Positions 31,488 to 37,129 of a DNA stretch of 37,129 bases are shown one piece after another; position 1 is the stretch's first letter; each line of letters starts with the position of its first letter. Below the pieces are notes generated by a model. It saw only the letters and a program-made list of their open reading frames with translations. It was not told the origin of the DNA and searched no databases. The position numbers and the translations under genes are program-made. This DNA is from an uncultured Lachnospiraceae bacterium (lineage in GTDB: Bacteria; Bacillota; Clostridia; Lachnospirales; Lachnospiraceae): contig CAMNCH010000011.1 in assembly GCA_946534145.1 (NCBI GenBank), forward strand, positions 1 to 37,129, read 5' to 3'.

Positions 31488-32308
31488 AATGCTTCACCTA
31501 CTTTCTCAAGATCTGCCATGGCGATAGCGTACTCCTCATCGTTGGGAGCCTTACCGTGCCAGCCGCAGTTGTTCTCCATGAAGGAAACGCCCTTACCCTT
31601 GATGGAATGAGCGATGATGACTGTGGGCTGACCCTTGGTCTCTCTTGCTTCTTTAAATGCTGCTCTGATCTCATCGAAATCGTGAGCGTTAATCTCAATT
31701 ACGTGGAAACGGAAAGCCTTGAACTTGTCTGCAAAAGGTTCTGCGGAACAAACTTCTTCAAGAGTACCGTCAATCTGCAATCCGTTGTAGTCAAGGATTA
31801 CGCAGAGGTTGTCAAGTTTCTTGTGGCCTGCGAACATGGCTGCTTCCCATACCTGACCTTCTTCTGCTTCGCCGTCGCCTATAAGGCAGTAAACACGATT
31901 GCTCTTGCCCTGAATCTTAGCGCCGAGTGCCATACCTACCGCTGCGGAGATGCCCTGTCCGAGTGAACCCGAAGACATATCTACACCGGGAATGTGTACA
32001 CAGGGATGTCCCTGTAAGTATGAGCCGAGTTTACGAAGAGTCTTTAAGTCCTCAACCGGGAAGTATCCGCGGTTAGCAAGTGCGGAATAAAGACCGGGAG
32101 CGGTGTGTCCCTTTGAAAGAACGAAGCGGTCTCTGTCCTCTTTCTGAGGATTCTTGGGATCGATGTTCATCTCTTCAAAATAAAGATACGTATAGATATC
32201 TGCCGCAGAAAGCGATCCGCCGGGATGACCCGCCTTAGCGCTGTGAACGGCGGTCACGATACCTTTACGAACTTCATTTGCCATTTTTTGAAGTTCTAAG
32301 TTTGTCAT
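31475..32308 (-). CDS. tktA: Transketolase, N-terminal subunit
   Basis: The thiamine-diphosphate-binding half of the split transketolase, 277 residues. Signatures are VHSAKAGHPGGSLSAADIYT near residue 25, DRFVLSKGHTAPGLYSAL, GSLGQGISAAVGMALGAK and the ThDP/Mg motif GDGEAEEGQVWEAAMFAGHKKLDNLCVI...DYNG. AGGAGG precedes the ATG. It is separated from araD by 125 bases that contain a box resembling those upstream of araR (32344-32355), so it may have its own AraR-linked promoter as well as read-through. It supplies xylulose-5-phosphate conversion downstream of the arabinose enzymes encoded just before. Confidence 0.95.
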   Translation of the reverse strand: MTNLELQKMANEVRKGIVTAVHSAKAGHPGGSLSAADIYTYLYFEEMNIDPKNPQKEDRDRFVLSKGHTAPGLYSALANRGYFPVEDLKTLRKLGSYLQGHPCVHIPGVDMSSGSLGQGISAAVGMALGAKIQGKSNRVYCLIGDGEAEEGQVWEAAMFAGHKKLDNLCVILDYNGLQIDGTLEEVCSAEPFADKFKAFRFHVIEINAHDFDEIRAAFKEARETKGQPTVIIAHSIKGKGVSFMENNCGWHGKAPNDEEYAIAMADLEKVGEALCQK

Positions 32309-32343
32309 GATGCCTCCTAAAAATGTTGATTAATATATTTTCC

Positions 32344-32355
32344 TAATGTACAAGT
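32344..32355 (-). promoter_or_regulatory. AraR-box-like site before the transketolase genes
   Basis: Minus strand ACTTGTACATTA resembles one half plus centre of the Bacillus AraR operator consensus (TTGTACGTACAA) and the ACTTGTATG half-site found upstream of araR in this window. It is the only such match I see in the araD-tkt gap. Confidence 0.35.
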
Positions 32356-32433
32356 TAGCACACTTTCACATGGCAGTCCATTGAAACTCGTGCTATAAAT
32401 TTATCAATTCTTGCTAAACAGCAAAAGAAAAAC

Positions 32434-33123
32434 CTATTTCTGGCCGTAATATGCGTTGGCACCATGCTTTCTGTAATAGTGCTTATCCTGAAGTTCCTGA
32501 GGAGCCGGCTTGACTTCGGGATTGATAAGTTCGGTTCTGTAAGCCATCTTGGCAACTTCTTCCAAAACTACAGCATTGTGAACAGCTTCATGCGCGTTCT
32601 TGCCCCAAGTAAAGGGTCCGTGGTTCTTGCAAAGAACCGCGGGAACGGCCATGTAGTCTTTGTCCTTGTAGTAATCGGTGATGAGAAGGCCCGTGTTCTT
32701 TTCATAGGCATCATCGATTTCTTCTTTGGTAAGGCATCTTAAGCAAGGAACCTCGCCGTAGATATAATCCGCATGAGTGGTGCCGTAGCAGGGAATACTG
32801 CGTCCGGACTGTGCCCAGCTGGTAGCGTAAGAAGAATGGGTATGTACTACGCCGCCGATATCGTGACAAGCCTTGTAAAGTTCAAGATGGGTGGCGGTAT
32901 CGGAAGAAGGATTGTAACGTCCCTCAACCTTTTCGCCCTTAAGGTTCATAACCACCATATCTTCGGGTGTAAGTTTATCGTACTCGACACCGCTGGGCTT
33001 AATAACAAAAAGACCGCTTTCTCTGTCGATTCCGCTTACGTTGCCCCAGGTAAAAGTAACAAGCTCGTACTTGGGAAGAAGCATGTTGGCTTCATAAACT
33101 TCTTTTTTTAACTGTTCTAACAT
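32434..33123 (-). CDS. araD: L-ribulose-5-phosphate 4-epimerase
   Basis: A zinc aldolase-class II enzyme converting L-ribulose 5-phosphate to D-xylulose 5-phosphate. The 229 residues show the family pattern [41 protein letters not shown], the metal ligands in [14 protein letters not shown] and the C-terminal [22 protein letters not shown], ending in [16 protein letters not shown] as in the AraD/UlaF/SgbE group. The aldolase paralogue (fuculose-phosphate type) lacks this tail. Context settles AraD over UlaF: it follows araR and an FGGY kinase, and precedes transketolase, which uses its product. The gap to the kinase gene is 33 bases, with GGAGG before the ATG. Confidence 0.95.
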   Translation of the reverse strand: MLEQLKKEVYEANMLLPKYELVTFTWGNVSGIDRESGLFVIKPSGVEYDKLTPEDMVVMNLKGEKVEGRYNPSSDTATHLELYKACHDIGGVVHTHSSYATSWAQSGRSIPCYGTTHADYIYGEVPCLRCLTKEEIDDAYEKNTGLLITDYYKDKDYMAVPAVLCKNHGPFTWGKNAHEAVHNAVVLEEVAKMAYRTELINPEVKPAPQELQDKHYYRKHGANAYYGQK

Positions 33124-33156
33124 TTCAAACCTCCGTATGCGACAATGCGCAAACTA

Positions 33157-34764
33157 TTATTTAACCGCCTTAACGGCTGCTCTTTCAACTTCGATGGCTT
33201 TCTTGTAAGCTTCGATGTATTCGTCAAATCCCTTAACGTCTGCTGCGTCGGGAGCGATGGTTTCTTTCTTCATGCCGGTGAATACGCGGTTGGTAAGGTA
33301 TGCGTCAAGGGTCTCTCCTGCCTGCTTCTGAACCATGTAGCTTGCAAGAACCGCCATGCCCCAAGCTCCGCCTTCGCCTGCGGTCTCCATAACGGAAACG
33401 GGTGCATTTAATGCAGCGGCAAGGATGGACTGGCCAACGCCCTTGGTCTTAAAGAGTCCGCCGTGACCGGTGATGGAATCAACTTTAACGCCTTCTTCTT
33501 TGAACATGATGTCGCAGCCGATTTTCAGGGTTGCAAGAGATGCGTAAAGGTTGCTTCTCATGAAATTCGCAAGATTCATCTTGGCATTCTGCTCGCGTAC
33601 AAATAAAGGTCTGCCTTCGTCGAACTTGGTAACGCCTTCGCCTGAGAAGTAGTTAAAAGAAATCAGTCCGCCGCAGTTCTTGTCGCCTTCAAGGGCTTTA
33701 TTGTAAAGGGTTGAAAAAAGCTTGGTCATGTCAACTTCAACGCCGTATGCTTCAAGGTTTTCTTTGAAAAGGTTAACCCATGCATTAAGGTCGGAAGTAC
33801 AGTTGTTGCAGTGAATCATACCTACAAGGTCGCCTGCGGGAGTGGTAACAAGGTCAACTTCCTCGTAAACCTTGGAAAGAAGCTTCTCAAGTACTACCAT
33901 GGCAAATACGCTGGTGCCGGCAGAAACGTTACCGGTACGAACCTTTACTGCGTTGGTAGCTACCATACCTGTGCCCGCATCGCCTTCGCAAGGAGCAACG
34001 GGAATGCCTGCTTCAAGTTCGCCGCTTTCGTCGATGAATGCAGCTCCTTCTTTGGTAAGAGTACCTGCGTTTTCACCGGCAACAACTACCTTGGGGAAGA
34101 TGTCTCTTAATTTGTAAGGCATGCCTTCTTTTGCCAAAAGTGCGTTGAACTTGTCAACCATTTCGGCATCGAAATCTCTGGTGGCGGGGTCAACCGGGAA
34201 CATACCGGAAGCTTCGCCTACGCCCATGAGCTTCTCGCCTGTGAGCATCCAGTGAATGTAACCTGCAAGGGTGGTCTGGAAAGCAATGTCCTTAACGTGT
34301 GATTCTTTGTTGAGAATTGCCTGATAAAGGTGAGCAATGCTCCAGCGCTGGGGAATGTTGTAATTGAATTCCTTGGTAAGTTTAGCAGCTGCTTCCTCGG
34401 TAATGGTGTTTCTCCAGGTTCTGAAGGGAACCAGGAGCTTGCCGTTTTTGTCAAAAGCAAGATAGCCGTGCATCATGGCGCTGATACCGATGGCAGCAAG
34501 CTTCTTGATACCTACTCCGTATTTATTCTTAACGTCTTTCTTTAAGTCACTGTAGCAGGTCTTGAAGCCTGTGTGAATCTCCTCCATGGGGTATGTCCAG
34601 ATACCGCCCTCAAGGTGATTCTCCCAGTCAAAACTTCCCTGGGCAATAGGGGTATTCCGGTCATCAACGAGCACCGCTTTGATACGGGTGGAACCGAATT
34701 CGATACCGAGAACGGCTTTTCCGTCTTCAATGAGTTTTTTGATTTCTTCTTGTGTGTAGCCCAT
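33157..34764 (-). CDS. araB: FGGY carbohydrate kinase, probable L-ribulokinase
   Basis: A 535-residue sugar kinase. The N-terminal lobe starts GIEFGSTRIKAVLVDD (phosphate-1 loop); HCNNCTSDLNAWVNLF and CEGDAGTGMVATNAV carry the substrate site and catalytic Asp, and VDSITGHGGLFKTKGVGQSILAAALN and TAGEGGAWGMAVLASY form the FGGY C-terminal lobe. Sequence style is closer to the xylulokinase branch than to classic E. coli AraB, but this longer type regularly sits with araD and a GntR-LacI AraR in Firmicutes, so L-ribulose phosphorylation is the best guess. D-xylulose is the main alternative. AAGGAGG precedes the ATG. It lies 36 bases from araR, whose product should repress it. Confidence 0.85.
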   Translation of the reverse strand: MGYTQEEIKKLIEDGKAVLGIEFGSTRIKAVLVDDRNTPIAQGSFDWENHLEGGIWTYPMEEIHTGFKTCYSDLKKDVKNKYGVGIKKLAAIGISAMMHGYLAFDKNGKLLVPFRTWRNTITEEAAAKLTKEFNYNIPQRWSIAHLYQAILNKESHVKDIAFQTTLAGYIHWMLTGEKLMGVGEASGMFPVDPATRDFDAEMVDKFNALLAKEGMPYKLRDIFPKVVVAGENAGTLTKEGAAFIDESGELEAGIPVAPCEGDAGTGMVATNAVKVRTGNVSAGTSVFAMVVLEKLLSKVYEEVDLVTTPAGDLVGMIHCNNCTSDLNAWVNLFKENLEAYGVEVDMTKLFSTLYNKALEGDKNCGGLISFNYFSGEGVTKFDEGRPLFVREQNAKMNLANFMRSNLYASLATLKIGCDIMFKEEGVKVDSITGHGGLFKTKGVGQSILAAALNAPVSVMETAGEGGAWGMAVLASYMVQKQAGETLDAYLTNRVFTGMKKETIAPDAADVKGFDEYIEAYKKAIEVERAAVKAVK

Positions 34765-34800
34765 AAGTCCTCCTTAAATACTGCGCTGAGCGCGCTAAAA

Positions 34801-35880
34801 TTATCCTCTGTTATATTCTTTAACGCTTCCGCGTTCTTTGACTTCCGTAATGAATTCTTTGGTGGCATCAAACTTGGGATTGTCGATCAGTTTAATCAGG
34901 TTCTCCGCCGCCACCCTGCCAAGCTCCGCCATTGGGTGCGGACAGGATGTAATCTTAACATCACCGTAGCGGGAAAGGTCCGAGTCATCCATGCTGATAA
35001 TCGAGACATCATCGGGAACGTTCACGCCAAGGCCCTTTAAATAATTGATGTACTCTCTCGCCACTTTATCATTATAGCAAAAAACCGCCGAACAACCCTG
35101 AAGCCTCTTCATAAGGTGGCCGTCGAACATATCGCTTCCGCCCTCGTCACCTGTATCGTACCAGACCACATAGTCCGAAGGATTCTTCTCTCCGATCTCG
35201 TACATTGCGCGTCTGTAGCCCGAGAATCTTAAATGTCCCTGACCGTCGTCCATCTTAAGGATGGCACCGATTCTTTTGTGGCCTTTGCCTATAAGGTATT
35301 TGGTAGCCATGTATGCCATGGCTTCATCGTTAAGCGCCACATGGGGTATGTCTGTTTCTTTGTAATAGGTGTTTATAAAAAGAATGGGTATCCCCTTCTC
35401 CCTTATGGCCTCGTAGATGTCAAGGTTGGGATTGGGAAGAGCGCTCTTGACCGGCTCCATGATGATGCCCGCCACGTCTTCTTTGTTGAGGATATCCGTT
35501 AAGACTTCTTTCTCCCTTTCAAACTGGTTGTTGGTAAAAGAAAGCTGCATGGAAAAGCCCTTCCCCGAAAGAGAAGCTTCGATTCCCATGATAATCTTCG
35601 GAAAAATGTAATTTTCAAGATAAGTGGTTACGACCGCAATTCTGTCTGAAGAAAAACCCTTGCGAATGCGCACAAAGGTACCGCTTCCCCGCTTGCTGAC
35701 CAGCACACCTTCCATTTCAAGCGCCTTGAAACCGCGCCTTACGGTATCGCGGCTTACGCCGAATTTATTGGTGAGGGCATTCTCGGAGGGAACCTTGTCG
35801 CCGTCCTTTAAAAGGCCGTCGGATATTTTCTTTTTAATGTAGTCTGTGATGATTTCGTATTTAGCGGTCTGCATTGCCAT
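34801..35880 (-). CDS. araR: AraR-type arabinose repressor (GntR HTH fused to LacI-type ligand domain)
   Basis: A 359-residue regulator. Residues ~5-72 are a GntR winged helix (YEIITDYIKKKISDGLLKDG, then DKVPSENALTNKFGVSRDTV, then EGVLVSKRGSGTFV); ~78-350 are a periplasmic-binding-protein-like sensor of the LacI/GalR type (RIAVVTTYLENYIFPKIIMG, GIIMEPVKSALPNPN, HKRIGAILKMDDGQG, SIISMDDSDLSRYGDVKITS). This fusion defines AraR, which leaves DNA when L-arabinose binds. The start codon is preceded only by ACATACAACT, with no proper Shine-Dalgarno, so translation may be low. TTGTATG boxes overlap its leader, implying autorepression. It heads the operon kinase-araD-tkt. Confidence 0.92.
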   Translation of the reverse strand: MAMQTAKYEIITDYIKKKISDGLLKDGDKVPSENALTNKFGVSRDTVRRGFKALEMEGVLVSKRGSGTFVRIRKGFSSDRIAVVTTYLENYIFPKIIMGIEASLSGKGFSMQLSFTNNQFEREKEVLTDILNKEDVAGIIMEPVKSALPNPNLDIYEAIREKGIPILFINTYYKETDIPHVALNDEAMAYMATKYLIGKGHKRIGAILKMDDGQGHLRFSGYRRAMYEIGEKNPSDYVVWYDTGDEGGSDMFDGHLMKRLQGCSAVFCYNDKVAREYINYLKGLGVNVPDDVSIISMDDSDLSRYGDVKITSCPHPMAELGRVAAENLIKLIDNPKFDATKEFITEVKERGSVKEYNRG

Positions 35881-36019
35881 AGTTGTATGTATGGGTCCGG
35901 GGCGGGCCCGAAAAGTTGTATGTTATTTGTATGCCTACTTATCTATAGAGTATCTCTAATTTGCCAAAAAGACAACATTAGAACCCTCCATTTCCCCATT
36001 TAGTTGTAGCCATACAAGT
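35881..36019. promoter_or_regulatory. araR-traX intergenic control region with four AraR-like boxes
   Basis: TTGTATG occurs at 35883, 35916 and 35927 on the plus strand, 33 and 11 bases apart (whole helical turns), and a fourth copy forms the near-palindrome AGTTGTA-GCCA-TACAAGT at 36002-36019. They resemble half-sites of the AraR operator. Candidate araR promoter on the minus strand: TTGTCT-17-TACTCT or TTGGCA-16-TAGATA, upstream of the first three boxes. A GC-rich hairpin (GGGTCC/GGGCCC, 35893-35909) lies in the araR leader. Confidence 0.55.
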
Positions 36020-36035
36020 ATATGCGTGGTATCAT
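36007..36035 (+). promoter_or_regulatory. Candidate promoter of the TraX-like gene
   Basis: Plus strand: -35 TAGCCA (36007-36012), 17-base spacer, -10 TATCAT (36030-36035). The -35 lies inside the AraR-like palindrome, so AraR could also affect this gene. Confidence 0.45.
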
Positions 36036-36066
36036 CTGTTTTAAGGATAAAAAAGGAGAATATACA

Positions 36067-37023
36067 ATGGAAACTACAAAAAAAGGCGGATTGACCAGTT
36101 TTGGCCTCAAACTCATCGCCATAATCACCATGTTTATCGACCACTGCGGCGCAGTATTTGTGGAACGCAAGATGGTCCAAATACGGTGGTCTGTTCCTGA
36201 CCCGTTTAGCGACCCGACTTATACCGCTCTCAGCACTGTCGACAGTATCATGCGCAGCATCGGACGAATCGCGTTCCCGCTTTTCATCTTCCTTTTAGTG
36301 CAGGGCTTTATGCACACAAGAAGTCGCCTGAGATATGCCGTTCGTCTCGGACTCTTCGCACTTATTTCTGAAGTTCCCTTTGACATGGCTTTCAAAAACA
36401 CTTATTTTACCATGTCTTACCAGAACGTTTTCTTTACACTGTTCTTAGGTTTCCTGTTCATGTGTGCCGCTGACTTTATATACAAGAAGCACATTGCTCC
36501 GTGGCTGGGATACCTCGGTATTGTATTAAGTTCTGTTGCAGTCGGCTTTTTCTGTGCCATCGTGATTAACAATATCGGCTATTCCTACTTTGCCCTGACA
36601 CCTTTGGACGGCTTTAAGTTACTGGTTTTGAGTGCCATTCTCGCAGCCATAACGGTAATAGTCGAAATACTCATATGTCGAAAGAAGCCTTTCGAAGAAT
36701 TGTCCAAGTTTTCCCTTACATTACTGGCACTCACGGTATTTGTGATTTGCGCAGGTGCCTTATCCACCGATTACAGTGCCGGCGGCGTTCTGGCAATTGC
36801 CGTAGCATACGCATTCAGAGAAAACAAGTCTAAGTCCATTGTCGGAGCCGTTATCACTCTGGCATTGACCTGTGGCTTTATCGAAGCCATCGCCATCGTC
36901 GATTACTTCTTTGTTCAGAAGTACAATGGTGAAAAAGGCAAGAGCATGAAGTATTTCTTTTACGCTTTCTACCCCTGCCATTTGCTGATAATTGCGTTGA
37001 CAGCGAAACTTTTAGGTTTATAA
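36067..37023 (+). CDS. TraX-like integral membrane protein
   Basis: A 318-residue multi-pass protein with about nine helices. The N-terminus LTSFGLKLIAIITMFIDHCGAVF is the TraX signature (a conserved IDH near the first helix), followed by SIMRSIGRIAFPLFIFLLVQGFMHTRSRLRYAVRLGLFALISEVPFDMAF, which is also typical. Plasmid TraX acetylates pilin, but chromosomal Firmicute members are widespread and their acyl acceptor is not known. ATG at 36067 is chosen because AAGGAG lies 8 bases upstream; the frame from 36022 includes the ribosome site. It is divergent from araR and ends at a strong terminator. No conjugation genes are nearby, so a pilin role is unlikely. Confidence 0.88.
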   Translation: METTKKGGLTSFGLKLIAIITMFIDHCGAVFVERKMVQIRWSVPDPFSDPTYTALSTVDSIMRSIGRIAFPLFIFLLVQGFMHTRSRLRYAVRLGLFALISEVPFDMAFKNTYFTMSYQNVFFTLFLGFLFMCAADFIYKKHIAPWLGYLGIVLSSVAVGFFCAIVINNIGYSYFALTPLDGFKLLVLSAILAAITVIVEILICRKKPFEELSKFSLTLLALTVFVICAGALSTDYSAGGVLAIAVAYAFRENKSKSIVGAVITLALTCGFIEAIAIVDYFFVQKYNGEKGKSMKYFFYAFYPCHLLIIALTAKLLGL

Positions 37024-37035
37024 TTTATCGCAGCG

Positions 37036-37066
37036 AAAAGGCGAAGCACCGAGTGCTTCGCCTTTT
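37036..37066. terminator. Bidirectional terminator after the TraX-like gene
   Basis: A 14-bp stem AAAAGGCGAAGCAC / GTGCTTCGCCTTTT (37036-37049 with 37053-37066), 3-base loop, followed by TATTTT on plus and T-rich on minus; it serves both the TraX-like gene and the convergent gene entering from the right. Confidence 0.9.
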
Positions 37067-37075
37067 ATTTTGCAC

Positions 37076-37129
37076 TTATAATTCTCTCGGATCTATACTG
37101 ATGCTCTTGTCAGCCTTCAGCGAACCGAA
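37076..37129 (-). CDS. C-terminal end of a gene running off the window
   Basis: On the minus strand one frame is open from the window edge to TAA at 37076-37078, giving the 17-residue end FGSLKADKSISIDPREL. The other two minus-strand frames are interrupted. Its position facing a bidirectional terminator supports a real convergent gene; too little is present to name it. Confidence 0.45.
   Translation of the reverse strand, partial: FGSLKADKSISIDPREL

Noticed and set aside
35893..35909. GC-rich hairpin as an intrinsic terminator of araR
   Set aside because: It lies upstream of the araR start on the transcribed side and has no T-tract; more likely a leader structure.
36067..37023. TraX-like gene as a sign of a conjugative element
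   Set aside because: No relaxase, type IV secretion, integrase or att-like repeat is present; the flanking genes are metabolic.

Overview
The window reads as chromosomal DNA of an anaerobic low-to-mid-GC Firmicute, most likely a fibre-degrading Lachnospiraceae of the Butyrivibrio/Pseudobutyrivibrio/Roseburia type. Supporting signs are strong AGGAGG-type ribosome sites, sigma-A promoters with 17-18 bp spacers, a methionine T-box, a transketolase split in two subunits, a diaminopimelate dehydrogenase lysine branch, an intracellular GH10 xylanase-esterase and an AraR-type arabinose operon. No phage, transposase, CRISPR, tRNA or rRNA was found. Most genes lie on the minus strand; only the hybrid kinase, an XRE regulator and a TraX-like gene are on the plus strand.

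Left part (1-7.0 kb): a sugar-ABC ATPase (MsmK/UgpC type), a Cache-GGDEF diguanylate cyclase with its own promoter, a DUF624/YesL membrane protein, and an operon of lysophospholipase, GNAT acetyltransferase and HD-GYP-like protein. Enzymes for making and probably breaking c-di-GMP thus sit about 1 kb apart. An ACT-domain protein follows metG, which is preceded by a T-box leader with an ATG specifier.

Middle (9.4-26.3 kb): a cytoplasmic GH10 xylanase fused to an acetyl-esterase-like domain, divergent from a 7TM hybrid histidine kinase; an unknown polytopic membrane protein; carB without an adjacent carA; rpe; and a trmB-like regulator, ddh and lysA operon in which regulator and ddh overlap by ATGA. 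Next is a four-gene surface operon: small membrane protein, acyltransferase-3, small secreted protein, secreted SGNH hydrolase with two C-terminal beta-sandwich repeats. It has one promoter carrying a perfect palindrome and one terminator.

Right part (26.4-37.1 kb): a HelD-type RNA-polymerase-recycling helicase carrying a C-terminal extension that looks like the N-terminal beta-sandwich of GH31 glucosidases, the most unusual object in the window; a divergent membrane-anchored XRE regulator preceded by a very short terminated transcript; then araR, an FGGY kinase, araD and the two transketolase subunits, which together take arabinose into the pentose phosphate pathway. TTGTATG repeats spaced by whole helical turns precede araR and a related box precedes the transketolase genes. 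A TraX-like gene and the last 17 codons of a convergent gene close the window.

Starts were chosen from visible Shine-Dalgarno sequences; in about ten cases this shortens the longest open frame. Family names come from motif recognition, not from database searches.
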